Virus record (IMG/VR): IMGVR_UViG_3300022939_001231
Location: 1-48,061 of that record
Strand: one strand, 5' to 3'
Source of the DNA: a virus
Length of the DNA: 48,061 nt
A program made the position numbers and the translations under genes. Below, in pieces: positions 1-8,651 of the stretch; positions within the stretch are counted from its first letter, which is position 1; each line of letters starts with the position of its first letter. The notes beneath the pieces are model-generated. The model was not told the DNA's origin and ran no database searches. It saw only the letters and a program-made list of their open reading frames with translations.

Positions 1-330
1 GGAGTAGGAGATGGACCTATCAATGATGTTAGAGATATTTTAAATTCTTTGTATCCAGCAGCAACGGAAAATACCGGAAAAGTAGCAAAGATACATACTA
101 CTTCATATGCTGGAGCATCAGCAACTTTGGCTGCTGGCGATATTAACTCTGCTATTAACTACAGTAGAATTGATGTTGACAGCAACGGAACACAAAACGA
201 ATCAGTTGTACAAGATTTTACTTTTGATTCAATTACAGGTGCAGTTACACTAGCACCTAATAGATATACAATGACATTCACATCAAACGGGACAGCATGG
301 GAACATGATACAACAGTACTGTATACGTGA
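1..330 (+). CDS. C-terminal part of a phage structural (tail-fibre-like) protein
   Basis: The reading frame is open from the first base of the window, so the true start lies upstream and about 109 residues are visible. The composition is typical of phage fibre proteins: rich in Thr, Ser, Asn, Ala and Gly, with few charged residues, and ending in a beta-rich stretch (TLAPNRYTMTFTSNGTAW). It precedes three more structural genes on the same strand. I recognise no specific family. The structural role is inferred from composition and position only. Confidence 0.6.
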   Translation, partial: GVGDGPINDVRDILNSLYPAATENTGKVAKIHTTSYAGASATLAAGDINSAINYSRIDVDSNGTQNESVVQDFTFDSITGAVTLAPNRYTMTFTSNGTAWEHDTTVLYT

Positions 331-334
331 TAAG

Positions 335-342
335 GATAAATA
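335..342 (+). promoter_or_regulatory. T4-type late promoter (GATAAATA)
   Basis: GATAAATA differs by one base from the T4 late consensus TATAAATA and lies 28 bases before the ATG of the next structural gene. An AGGGG ribosome-binding site follows at 356-360. Late transcription fits a structural gene. There is no -35 box, as expected for this promoter class. Confidence 0.55.
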
Positions 343-370
343 ATACTGTAACACTAGGGGTTAAGCACAA

Positions 371-1876
371 ATGGCATATCAAATTGACAGATACAATAAC
401 ACACTGTTAACCATAGTTGAAGATGGAACAATTGATCAGACAACTGATCTTAAATTTATCGGTAAAAACTATGCTGGTTACGGTGAGATACAAAACGAAA
501 ACTTTTTATACTTGCTAGAAAATTTTAGCGGCGCTAATCAACCACCAAGACCACTGAGTGGTCAAGTTTGGTTTGATAGCGGAACTAGCAAGATGAGATT
601 TTATGATGGGGTGCAATGGCGCACTATCGGTGGTGCAGAGGTTTCAGAAACTGAACCAACTGGATTAGCAATTGGTGATTTATGGTGGGATTCTGTAAAT
701 GAGCAGTTGTATGCACTAGGTGCAAGCGGTTGGGTACTAATTGGCCCGCAAAACGCAGGCGAAGGTATTACCCAAATGCAAAGCCTGGAAGTTAGAGATA
801 ACGCAGATGCTACCCATATTATTATTGCAGCAACAATTGAAGACTCGATAATTTTCATTATTAGCCCCGATGAATTTGATCTAAGTACTACACATGCGCT
901 GTCAGTTTCAGTAAGAAGCCAAGGTTTTGATAGAATCAAAAAAGGTACTACCTTAAAGTGGACTAAGGCAGCAGATAACGGTGTTACAAACAGTGCAGGC
1001 GAAGCAGGAAAAGATTTTTACTACTGGGGTACAGCATCTAATGCTGATAAACTAGGCGGCATTTCAGCAGCAAATTACTTAACATCTAGTTCACCTTCAT
1101 TTAGTTCAGCAGTTGAATTTCCAGATGCTGGTATATTAATTGGTGACGATCAAGATTTACATATTAAAATCGAAGATGGCGATGATGCGGTAATCCAAAA
1201 TGTTACTGGAACAAACAGTATTATTAAATTAAAAGCAACCAACGGCGCAGGTGCAATAACACATGCTCTTACTATTGATGCAACAGGTATTAAGGCTGCA
1301 AGCGATAATGCATTTGACATAGGTGCAAGCGGAACAGCGTTTAGAGATATGTATGCTTATAGTTTTGTAGGTGAAGCAACTAAAGCAGCAACCTTGCGTG
1401 TAGGTACAGATTTCCGTTCTGCAAGTGTAAGTGCATCTAATAATACTGTTGCTGTACGTGATGCGACAGGTAACCTAGCAGCAAACCTATTCCAAGGTAC
1501 TGCTACTCAAGCACGTTATGCTGACTTAGCAGAAAAATACACAACAGATGAAGAATATCCAGTTGGTACTGTAATGGCTGTTTGCGAACATGGCGAACAC
1601 GAAACAGAAAGTGCCGGAGTAGGAAGCCATGCAATTGGTGTCATTAGTGACAAACCGGCTTATTTAATGAACTCAGAAGCCGAAGGTCAAGCAATAGCAC
1701 TTAAAGGGCGTGTTCCTGTAAGAGTAAAAGGTACAGTAAACAAAGGCGAAGCAGTGTATGTAGATGCAGACGGCTGCGCCAGCACAGCAATCAATGGAGG
1801 ATCGATTGTAGGTATTGCACTAGAGGCCAGTGACAAGCCAGAAGAAAAATTAATCGAGTGTGTACTCAAGGTATAA
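371..1876 (+). CDS. Tail-fibre-like structural protein
   Basis: A 501-residue protein of the type found among structural genes of marine T4-like phages. The N-terminal third is rich in Asn, Gly, Tyr and Trp and has a repeated WFDSG / WWDS pattern (residues about 65-115). The middle is a beta-rich shaft. The C-terminal part, from about residue 335, contains the ATQARYADLAEKY segment followed by a compact beta domain, a common C-terminal module of phage fibre or appendage proteins. Start: ATG at 371 behind AGGGG. It probably contributes to a fibre or virion appendage that contacts the host. The exact location on the virion cannot be told. Confidence 0.75.
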   Translation: MAYQIDRYNNTLLTIVEDGTIDQTTDLKFIGKNYAGYGEIQNENFLYLLENFSGANQPPRPLSGQVWFDSGTSKMRFYDGVQWRTIGGAEVSETEPTGLAIGDLWWDSVNEQLYALGASGWVLIGPQNAGEGITQMQSLEVRDNADATHIIIAATIEDSIIFIISPDEFDLSTTHALSVSVRSQGFDRIKKGTTLKWTKAADNGVTNSAGEAGKDFYYWGTASNADKLGGISAANYLTSSSPSFSSAVEFPDAGILIGDDQDLHIKIEDGDDAVIQNVTGTNSIIKLKATNGAGAITHALTIDATGIKAASDNAFDIGASGTAFRDMYAYSFVGEATKAATLRVGTDFRSASVSASNNTVAVRDATGNLAANLFQGTATQARYADLAEKYTTDEEYPVGTVMAVCEHGEHETESAGVGSHAIGVISDKPAYLMNSEAEGQAIALKGRVPVRVKGTVNKGEAVYVDADGCASTAINGGSIVGIALEASDKPEEKLIECVLKV

Positions 1877-1879
1877 ATA
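1872..1879 (+). promoter_or_regulatory. T4-type late promoter (TATAAATA)
   Basis: An exact match to the T4 late consensus. It overlaps the stop codon of the upstream fibre gene and lies 35 bases before the next ATG, which has an AAGGAAG ribosome-binding site. This implies the two structural genes can be transcribed separately late in infection. Confidence 0.7.
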
Positions 1880-1914
1880 AGTACGTATATAATAAACACT
1901 CATAAGGAAGTAAA

Positions 1915-2847
1915 ATGGCTATCATAGACTCAGCAAGGTTTAACAACCTGCAATCAAGAATTGAGCTTATTTTAGGTAATGGCGCCGGACAAAATGGGTA
2001 CGGACAGACAGTTGCAAGTGCAAATGTTACTAGTGACGGAAGCGATGTTGTCGAAGCATCAGACCTAAATAACATCTATACTGATATGTTAAAAGCAAGG
2101 GTTCACCAAGTTGGACCAAATGATATCAGTATCGCAGAAGTAATCCAAAATTTAAACGTAGTTGCAGAAGATACTAGTTTCTTTGTCGACGATGACGGTA
2201 ACGAAACAGCAGATCCGGACGGAACTAAAAAAGGCGTTGCTGATTTTGAAGACTTAATGTCATCTATTGAAACAGACAAGTTTATAGTTCATACAAGTCA
2301 AGCAACAGTTGAGCCTGCAATTAATAGCGTTAGAACAGCAAACTGGAACGGTTTAATTTATCACGAAGTTGCTGTAACATTTGTTGACGAAGACGCTAGA
2401 AGACATTTTTTTAACACAGGCGGTCAAATAAGATTTAATGCATCTAACACACTTGCTTCAACAGCAAAAGGATTAGACTGGGCTGCACTTTGTTCTGAAA
2501 TTGGAACAGTTGTGTTCAACTATGATTCAACAATTTCAACAGGTGATGGTTCAGGTTCGGCTATCGGAAATTACGATCTAAACGGTTCTCTACAAATAAT
2601 TTATCAAAAGGTAGGAGCTGGCACATACAGCGGTATCTATGCTGGTAACCTATATACTATTAAAGCAAGAATAGATACTAATAATAGAATTATTTTCCGT
2701 ATTGAGTTTAATGACGTAGTAACAGATCCTGCTATTGACAACAATGTAGATGGAAGACTTGAAAGTACAGTACAACATTACCGAGCAATTGGTAGTTATG
2801 TAGAGGTTCCTGCACCTAGTTATTACAATGAACACACATTAGCGTAA
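1915..2847 (+). CDS. Phage structural protein, paralogue of the next gene
   Basis: A 310-residue protein. Its N-terminus (ARFNNLQSRIELILGNG, then GYGQTV) and its middle segment (RRHFFNTGGQIRF) align with the next gene, so the two are tandem paralogues. The FF-N-x-GGQ-(I/V)-RF motif sits in a predicted beta-sandwich and recurs in marine-phage appendage proteins. It has its own late promoter at 1872-1879. It is probably a fibre or baseplate-associated component. The exact role is unknown. Confidence 0.7.
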   Translation: MAIIDSARFNNLQSRIELILGNGAGQNGYGQTVASANVTSDGSDVVEASDLNNIYTDMLKARVHQVGPNDISIAEVIQNLNVVAEDTSFFVDDDGNETADPDGTKKGVADFEDLMSSIETDKFIVHTSQATVEPAINSVRTANWNGLIYHEVAVTFVDEDARRHFFNTGGQIRFNASNTLASTAKGLDWAALCSEIGTVVFNYDSTISTGDGSGSAIGNYDLNGSLQIIYQKVGAGTYSGIYAGNLYTIKARIDTNNRIIFRIEFNDVVTDPAIDNNVDGRLESTVQHYRAIGSYVEVPAPSYYNEHTLA

Positions 2848-2889
2848 ATTTCTTCTTGCTCTTTTGTATCCTTTGTGTTATTATATACA

Positions 2890-2897
2890 AATAAATA
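2890..2897 (+). promoter_or_regulatory. Probable late promoter (AATAAATA)
   Basis: AATAAATA lies 17 bases before the ATG at 2915, with GGAGAAG between as the ribosome-binding site. It departs from the T4 late consensus only at the first base. Its spacing resembles that of the two upstream late-type sites. It is weaker evidence than the exact match at 1872. Confidence 0.45.
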
Positions 2898-2914
2898 TCA
2901 TGGAGAAGTGATTT

Positions 2915-3919
2915 ATGGCTACAACTACACCAATTACGGCAGCCCGTTATAACACTCTTAGAGCCCTAACAAACAAGGTTCTAGGGTCTTCCGTTACGGC
3001 AACACCAGATTATGGCTATGGCCAGACGTTTAACACCACTGCTGTAACAGGTGATTATGACACAAATTTAGCACTTACAGACAAAGTTACAGCCCAGCAA
3101 TACGAAGATCTATACATTGACTTGATAAGATTACGAGCCCATCAAATAGGAACCGGTTCCTTAACTGTTGATCCATTTGTTGTTGGTGATTATGATACAA
3201 ATCTTAGTGCTACAGATAAAGTTGAACTTGCATACATGCAAGGTTTGGAAACACTAGCGTCAGACATTGAAACTGATCGATTTGAAATTGACACTGTTGG
3301 ACAAGCACAAGTTGTTGATCTACAAGATAGTGGCGGCACACAAATTGAAAGTTCTAGACTAAATTCAGTTAGCGGCAACTGGAATGGCACAATTAACCAT
3401 ATTTTTACTTGTACGTTTACTTCTGCACAGCGTAGACGAGAATTTTTTAATGCAGGCGGACAGGTAAGATTTAGTGCTAGAGTTGTATACTCAGGAGCAC
3501 AAGCAAAGACAGTTGATTGGCAGAACCAAATGTCTACTATGGGTGTTAACAGTTTTAAAGCCTATGAAACTATTAATAACAATTCTGTTGGTAGCGGCAC
3601 TGCTAAAGGTAATTTTAATATTGGTACAACATACACACTTTGCTATACAAAGGCAGGCGGCGCAACGTATGCCAGAAACGATTATAGAATTTATGCTCAA
3701 AACGTAAGCACAACACAAATTAGATTCAAAGTTGAATTTAACGATAATGCTCCTAACAATACAACATGGGGTATTGATGAACCAGTTTTTGGTGATTTTT
3801 ACAGCACTATTGAATTACTACAACCGGACGGTTCTGTTACAATTAACGGAACAGTATACGATTCAGTTGTTATTCCTACGGCTGCACTACCAGTTGGTGC
3901 AACAACAGCCGGTCTATAA
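2915..3919 (+). CDS. Phage structural protein with short internal repeat
   Basis: A 334-residue paralogue of the preceding gene, sharing the GYGQT N-terminal motif, the L-x-R-x-HQ-(V/I)-G segment and the RREFFNAGGQVRF motif. A 13-residue block, GDYDTNL-(A/S)-x-TDKV, occurs twice, exactly 45 codons apart. It ends just before a hairpin and promoter that separate structural genes from the accessory island. Like its neighbour it is probably a fibre or baseplate-associated protein. Confidence 0.7.
   Translation: MATTTPITAARYNTLRALTNKVLGSSVTATPDYGYGQTFNTTAVTGDYDTNLALTDKVTAQQYEDLYIDLIRLRAHQIGTGSLTVDPFVVGDYDTNLSATDKVELAYMQGLETLASDIETDRFEIDTVGQAQVVDLQDSGGTQIESSRLNSVSGNWNGTINHIFTCTFTSAQRRREFFNAGGQVRFSARVVYSGAQAKTVDWQNQMSTMGVNSFKAYETINNNSVGSGTAKGNFNIGTTYTLCYTKAGGATYARNDYRIYAQNVSTTQIRFKVEFNDNAPNNTTWGIDEPVFGDFYSTIELLQPDGSVTINGTVYDSVVIPTAALPVGATTAGL
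3050..3223 (+). repeat. Two copies of a 39-base in-frame repeat
   Basis: Positions 3050-3088 and 3185-3223 encode GDYDTNLALTDKV and GDYDTNLSATDKV. The copies are 135 bases (45 codons) apart, in frame, and differ mostly at silent positions, which suggests an older duplication kept by protein-level selection. Confidence 0.75.
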
Positions 3920-3941
3920 AATTCTGGTTGACAGAATTTTT
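3918..3941 (+). terminator. Stem-loop terminator of the late structural genes
   Basis: A 9-base-pair perfect stem (AAAATTCTG / CAGAATTTT) with a 5-base loop, followed by one more T. It begins inside the stop codon of the structural gene. The stem has only two G-C pairs and the U tract is short, so termination may be partial. The loop and the 3' arm contain the TTGACA box of the next promoter. Confidence 0.5.
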
Positions 3942-3956
3942 AACTTAGTATATACT
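3928..3956 (+). promoter_or_regulatory. Sigma-70-type promoter of the accessory island
   Basis: TTGACA at 3928-3933, a spacer of exactly 17 bases, and TATACT at 3951-3956. The ATG at 3980 follows with an AGGAG ribosome-binding site. Unlike the TATAAATA sites before the structural genes, this is a host-polymerase promoter, so the downstream genes are probably expressed early. Confidence 0.8.
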
Positions 3957-3979
3957 AAAGAGACTAAAAGGAGTGACAA

Positions 3980-4327
3980 ATGGACGAAAAACTTTCCAAG
4001 GCGTTACAGTTCGCTAACTACACAAGAACTTTTGAAGATCAGAGACGTCTTCTTAAAGAAAAATACTTTGACAGTTTAGTTTTTTATCATGCCGGTGGGC
4101 AGTTTACTATTGATAAAACGCTGTTGTCTTTTGTAGATCTTATTCTAAAAAAACAAACATCAGCAGTATTAATCGATGATAACGATAATCCAATTCAAGT
4201 TGACGATCTACAATCTTTTTACGATGATATCCTTAGTTTGTATTTTGAGTCAAGTAATAACTTTTTTACAAAAATTACTAACTTAAAAACTAAGAGATCT
4301 GTAGAAAAATTGGTGGATTATGACTAA
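3980..4327 (+). CDS. Small acidic protein of unknown function
   Basis: A 115-residue mostly helical protein (two or three helices, a short acidic loop DDNDNPIQVDD, then a long C-terminal helix). It has no catalytic motif or membrane segment that I recognise. It is the first gene behind the promoter at 3928-3956. Its ATG is preceded by AAAGGAG, and its 3' end overlaps the next gene by 8 bases, indicating translational coupling with the glycosyltransferase genes. Confidence 0.7.
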   Translation: MDEKLSKALQFANYTRTFEDQRRLLKEKYFDSLVFYHAGGQFTIDKTLLSFVDLILKKQTSAVLIDDNDNPIQVDDLQSFYDDILSLYFESSNNFFTKITNLKTKRSVEKLVDYD

Positions 4328-5162
4328 AGGATATTTGTTAATTGCACACAACAATAGTGCAAACGATTACTTAAAACAAGCAGTACATTGTGCAGAAAGA
4401 ATAAAACAATACTGCAAAGGTGCGTCAGTATCTATTATTACAAACAGCAAGTCTTATTTGAAAAAGAATTATGATCATAAAGTGTTTGATCATATTATTA
4501 ATGCAAAAAAGATTTCTGGCTTACATGCTAATAATAGAATTATTTTTGACGGAGCACTTTCGAAAAAAACAGTTCAATGGAAAAATGCTGGCAGAGACCA
4601 GGCATATGAACTGACACCATACGATGAAACTATTCTTCTTGATACAGATTACATTTTTTCAAATAATAATTTAGATAATTGTTTTGGAAGTGTAAATGAT
4701 ATTATGATGTATAAAAAATCGCAATATCTTGGACATCAAGAAGTAAAAGAATTTAATCGTTGTGCAGATGCAAGTATTGACTTTTACTGGGCTACTGTTA
4801 TATATTTTAGAAAAAGCGAAAAGGCCGAACGTTTGTTTGAGCTAGTAACCCATATTAGAGAAAATTGGTTTTACTATAATAATCTATATAATATGAACAG
4901 TCCTAATTTTAGAAACGATTATGCATTTAGTATTGCAATACACACACTAAACAGTATGTTGTCAAATGGAAATTATGTTGCTCAATTGCCGGGCAAGATG
5001 TATTATACTAAAGATCAAGATTTTCTTGAAAATATTAAAGATGATAAACTAACATTTTTAGTAGGAAAAAAAGATCACTTAGGCGAATACACAATGTTAT
5101 CTTCTACCGGACTAAATGTACACGTTTTAAATAAAGCAAGTTTGGAGAGAGAAATTGGATAG
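4320..5162 (+). CDS. GT-A-type glycosyltransferase-like protein
   Basis: A 280-residue protein. The N-terminal beta-alpha-beta unit (GYLLIAHNN... then SVSIITN) and the segment PYDETILLDTDYIF, with a D-x-D motif at residues 108-110, are the layout of metal-dependent GT-A sugar transferases (GT8-like nucleotide-sugar binding). It is a tandem paralogue of the next gene, which shares the N-terminal unit and the ET-I-x-x-DTD motif. Donor and acceptor cannot be read from the sequence. The family call is by motif, not by search. Confidence 0.6.
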   Translation: MTKGYLLIAHNNSANDYLKQAVHCAERIKQYCKGASVSIITNSKSYLKKNYDHKVFDHIINAKKISGLHANNRIIFDGALSKKTVQWKNAGRDQAYELTPYDETILLDTDYIFSNNNLDNCFGSVNDIMMYKKSQYLGHQEVKEFNRCADASIDFYWATVIYFRKSEKAERLFELVTHIRENWFYYNNLYNMNSPNFRNDYAFSIAIHTLNSMLSNGNYVAQLPGKMYYTKDQDFLENIKDDKLTFLVGKKDHLGEYTMLSSTGLNVHVLNKASLEREIG

Positions 5163-5994
5163 AGGAATTGTATTAGTAGCTCAAAACAATGGAGAGCATG
5201 ATTATGTAGAACAAGCAACAGCTCTAGCCATGAGTTTAAAGAAACATAACAACGTAAATGTTTCTATAATTACAGATGATTATGTTACTCCAAATCAGCG
5301 AGAATATTTTGATCAAGTGTTACCAATTAGTTGGGGAGACATGGCAGACGGCAAGACTTGGAAAATTGAAAACAGATGGAAAGTCTTTTATCAAACACCG
5401 TATAAAGAAACTATTGTTATGGATACTGATATGTTAGTTATGCGTAACATTGATCATTTATGGGATTTTTATTCTAATTATGATTTATTTTTTACAACTA
5501 GTCCAGTAACTTATCGAAATGAAAAATTAACTTCTCTCTATTACAGAGAAATTTTTGAAAAGAATAAATTGCCTAACATATATTCTGCATTATACTATTT
5601 TAAAAGAACTCCGTTTAGTCATAACTTCTTTTCTTTTTTAGAATGTGTTGTTAAAGATTTTGACAGTTTCCAAGAACTGTTGTGTCCTAATATGAAACAA
5701 GAAAGTCTAAGTATGGATGTCGCTATTGCTATGGCTATACAAGTAGCAGACATTGAAGACAAGGTTACAAATAAAAATTCTGATGTTTCTACTTTTGTGC
5801 ATATGAAACCTTACGCACAAAACTGGCGTCAGCCTCGTTCGTCATGGCAACACACTGTTAATTCTTATTTTACAAACGATCTTGAGTTGTATGTTGGAAA
5901 CTATAAACAAGAAGGTATCTTTCATTATACGGAAAAAGATTTTTTGGATAATGCAAATATTATAGATAAACTAGAGAGTTCTGAAGATGAGTGA
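5155..5994 (+). CDS. GT-A-type glycosyltransferase-like protein (tandem paralogue)
   Basis: A 279-residue protein with the same N-terminal unit as the preceding gene (GIVLVAQNN) and a clear D-x-D motif (KETIVMDTDMLV, residues 90-92). The start is TTG at 5155. It is supported by a GGAGAGAG ribosome-binding site a few bases upstream and by alignment of the N-terminus with the paralogue. The next ATG would remove the first beta-strand. The 8-base overlap with the upstream gene suggests coupled translation. It is probably a nucleotide-sugar-dependent transferase of unknown specificity. Confidence 0.62.
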   Translation: MDRGIVLVAQNNGEHDYVEQATALAMSLKKHNNVNVSIITDDYVTPNQREYFDQVLPISWGDMADGKTWKIENRWKVFYQTPYKETIVMDTDMLVMRNIDHLWDFYSNYDLFFTTSPVTYRNEKLTSLYYREIFEKNKLPNIYSALYYFKRTPFSHNFFSFLECVVKDFDSFQELLCPNMKQESLSMDVAIAMAIQVADIEDKVTNKNSDVSTFVHMKPYAQNWRQPRSSWQHTVNSYFTNDLELYVGNYKQEGIFHYTEKDFLDNANIIDKLESSEDE

Positions 5995-6574
5995 TTTACT
6001 TGACTTAATAAAACGTCTAAAGGTTGACAGCGAGCAATCTAATAAACATTATGTTTATTTTGATGAAGAAACATTAAAGATCCATAAAATTTCTCCTCGT
6101 AAAGAAGAAGGAGATATGACATTTTTTGAAACAGACACTTCTACTGTAGAACCTATTCTTAAAGGAATTTACGGGTTAGACAAATATTCAGCATACTACG
6201 ATTTTAAAAATAAAAATTATAGTATTAAGCAAAACGAACAAGAAAGTTTTGCAAATGTAAATGTCTTAGAAGTAAAACCTAATAGCGGAACAACAGATTT
6301 AACTTTGGTACTAGGTGATAAAAGTATTAAGTTTGAACTTGATGAAAACTTAAAAGATCACGTTAAGAAAACTAGACAACATTTGTTTTTTGTATTGACC
6401 GAGAAAAATAATCCTTATAAAATCTATTCTAAGTTAAATTTTGATAGTAGTACCTTATGCAACGATACATTCGAACTTCAACATCAACTTTCAAAGAAAC
6501 AACTTCGAAAAGGAGTAAGTATTTTTACAAATAAATTCTTTTCTTCTTATAAAAGGAAAATAGCAGTTAAATGA
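5987..6574 (+). CDS. Protein of unknown function
   Basis: A 195-residue, lysine- and phenylalanine-rich protein. I see no catalytic motif. The centre (VNVLEVKPNSGTTDLTLVLG) looks beta-rich, and the C-terminus is very basic (SKKQLRKG ... SSYKRKIAVK). It overlaps both neighbours, by 8 and 4 bases, so it is co-translated with glycosyltransferase-like genes and may serve the same pathway. No function is assigned. Confidence 0.65.
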   Translation: MSDLLDLIKRLKVDSEQSNKHYVYFDEETLKIHKISPRKEEGDMTFFETDTSTVEPILKGIYGLDKYSAYYDFKNKNYSIKQNEQESFANVNVLEVKPNSGTTDLTLVLGDKSIKFELDENLKDHVKKTRQHLFFVLTEKNNPYKIYSKLNFDSSTLCNDTFELQHQLSKKQLRKGVSIFTNKFFSSYKRKIAVK

Positions 6575-7503
6575 ATACATTCCGTCCAGTTGATCATGAT
6601 ATCATCTATCTGTCCTACGATGAACCTAACGCAGAAAAAAACTATGCAGATTTGTGTTCAAAAGTTCCGTGGGCAAAACGTGTACATGGAATAAAAGGTT
6701 CAGATGCTGCACACAAGGCTTGTGCTGAAATGAGCGAAACTGATCATTTTATTACCATCGACGGTGATAACAGAATTAGAGACGGATTTTTAGACCAAGA
6801 AATTAAATTAGATGAAAATGATATTTTACAAAATTCAGTAATTAGTTGGTGTGGTCAAAATGTAATTAACGGATTAATATACGGCAACGGTGGGATTAAA
6901 TGTTGGCCTAAAGAATATGTTCGACGAATGAGAACACATGAAAATGCAGATCCTGCTAATAAACAAGCACAAGTAGACTTTTGTTGGGACGCACATTATA
7001 TACAACAAAATAGTTGTTTTAGTGATGTTTATAATAATGCTACTCCTCTTCAAGCATGGCGAGCTGGTTTTCGAGAAGGTGTAAAGTTAGCCCTTGATCG
7101 AGGAAAAAAATTAGAAAAAGAAGAGTTTGTAAGAAAAGCCCACTGGCGTTGCTTGCACATGTTATACATTTGGACAATGGTAGGTGCAGATGTTGAAAAC
7201 GGACTATGGGCGATTTATGGTGCAAGACAAGGTTTGTTTATGACAATGTGTTCTGACTGGGATTACGTTAATGTTCGTGATTTTGAATATTTGAATGATA
7301 TGTGGCAACATGAAAAAGAGAAAGAAGATGGACTGCTTATACAAATACAAGCATTAGGAAATGATCTAATTAATAATTTAGATATTCCTATTGATCCTAA
7401 TCCTTTGTTGCCTAACCAGAGTAAGTTTTTTAAAACAGTTTACAATAATCCTACCCGTGATTTAACAAAGCTCATAGACATCGAAGAAGGTGCAAATGGA
7501 TGA
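6571..7503 (+). CDS. Glycosyltransferase-like protein, DGD motif
   Basis: A 310-residue protein. The N-terminus (DIIYLSYDEPNAEKNY), the conserved (V/A)KRV-x-G-(I/V)-KG segment and the ID-GD motif (DGDN, residues 64-67) resemble the nucleotide-sugar binding half of GT-A enzymes. The first 200 residues align with the shorter protein at 11958, including GLIYGNGGIK versus DLVYGYGGVK. The two are therefore paralogues separated by 4.5 kb. A C-terminal extension (about residues 230-310) is unique to this copy. The start overlaps the upstream stop in an ATGA junction. Confidence 0.55.
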   Translation: MNTFRPVDHDIIYLSYDEPNAEKNYADLCSKVPWAKRVHGIKGSDAAHKACAEMSETDHFITIDGDNRIRDGFLDQEIKLDENDILQNSVISWCGQNVINGLIYGNGGIKCWPKEYVRRMRTHENADPANKQAQVDFCWDAHYIQQNSCFSDVYNNATPLQAWRAGFREGVKLALDRGKKLEKEEFVRKAHWRCLHMLYIWTMVGADVENGLWAIYGARQGLFMTMCSDWDYVNVRDFEYLNDMWQHEKEKEDGLLIQIQALGNDLINNLDIPIDPNPLLPNQSKFFKTVYNNPTRDLTKLIDIEEGANG

Positions 7504-8651
7504 GCGAAAGTTCAAGACCCTACAGTAAACTTTCTGATGGTAGAACTGTAGATCCTTTGTTTGGTCCTATTTGGATCAAAGAAACAAAGGGCATGTCTGA
7601 TAATAAAAAAGACTTAAAAGGAAGATACTGTCCTAAGTTGTTTACTTGGTTAGAAGTAGACATGTTTGGAAAAGCATGGCTATGTTGTCCTAGTTGGTTG
7701 CCGTATCCTATTGGAAATGTTTTAACAGATAGTTTAGAAGAAATGTGGAACGGTGAACGTGCAAAAGAATTGCGTAACCAAGTATTTACAGGAGATTGGA
7801 AATATTGTCAGCATGACTTTTGTCCTTCTATAGTGGCTGACTTATTACCTAATGTTAATGAAGATACTCCAAAAACTACTACTGCTGAATTACCTACTAG
7901 TATAAATTTTTCAAATGACGAGAGTTGCAATTTAAAATGTCCTAGTTGTCGTGTAGATAAACTATTGTATACTGAAGGTCCTCTATATGAAAGACGCAAA
8001 GAAGTAAACGATAAGTTATATGATATGCTTTTTTCTACGCCAACAGATAGAAATTTTAGTATTAATGTTACTGGTAGTGGCGATCCTTTTGCTAGTAAAA
8101 TTTACAGAGATATGCTTTCTAAAATTGATGGAAAAGATTTTCCAAACTTAGAAGTAAATTTACAAACTAACGGAGTAATGTTTACACCTAAAAATTGGAA
8201 TCGTATATCTAAGATTCATTCTAATTTAAGACGATGTGCTATAAGTTTTGATGCAGGTACAAAAGAAACTTACGAAAACAAAACTAGAGTTGGCGGCGAT
8301 TGGGAATTACTTTTAGAAAACTGTAAATTTCTTGATAAACAAGTAGAACAAAATCCAAACTTTTATATGGTTTATGAGTTTGTAGTACAAGTAGATAACT
8401 ACAAAGAAATGCGCCGTTATGTTCGTTTAGTTGATAACTTGTTTCCAAATGCTTCGAGTATTACGTTTAGCCTTGTTACCGACTGGGGTACGTGGCCTAA
8501 AGATGTTTATGAACAAAAGTGTATTTGGAAAAATACACATCCAGAATATTCTAATCTTTTAAAAGTATTACAGGACAATATTTTTAAACATCCTAAAGTA
8601 AGATTAGGAAATCTTACAAATATATGGAAAGAAGCAAATGGATTGGGATAA
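7500..8651 (+). CDS. Radical SAM protein with N-terminal twitch domain
   Basis: A 383-residue protein. The radical SAM cluster motif CNLKCPSC is at residues 143-150. Before it lies a SPASM/twitch-like auxiliary cluster domain: C44, CC at 62-63 (KAWLCCPSW), an (E/D)-x-x-W-N-G segment, and C103/C108. An auxiliary domain on the N-terminal side is the hallmark of the twitch-first radical SAM group. The GGE motif of the core is replaced by GSGDPF. It probably acts with the next gene, a related enzyme overlapping by 14 bases. The substrate is unknown. The context of glycosyltransferases and oxygenases suggests modification of a glycan or peptide. Confidence 0.8.
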   Translation: MSESSRPYSKLSDGRTVDPLFGPIWIKETKGMSDNKKDLKGRYCPKLFTWLEVDMFGKAWLCCPSWLPYPIGNVLTDSLEEMWNGERAKELRNQVFTGDWKYCQHDFCPSIVADLLPNVNEDTPKTTTAELPTSINFSNDESCNLKCPSCRVDKLLYTEGPLYERRKEVNDKLYDMLFSTPTDRNFSINVTGSGDPFASKIYRDMLSKIDGKDFPNLEVNLQTNGVMFTPKNWNRISKIHSNLRRCAISFDAGTKETYENKTRVGGDWELLLENCKFLDKQVEQNPNFYMVYEFVVQVDNYKEMRRYVRLVDNLFPNASSITFSLVTDWGTWPKDVYEQKCIWKNTHPEYSNLLKVLQDNIFKHPKVRLGNLTNIWKEANGLG

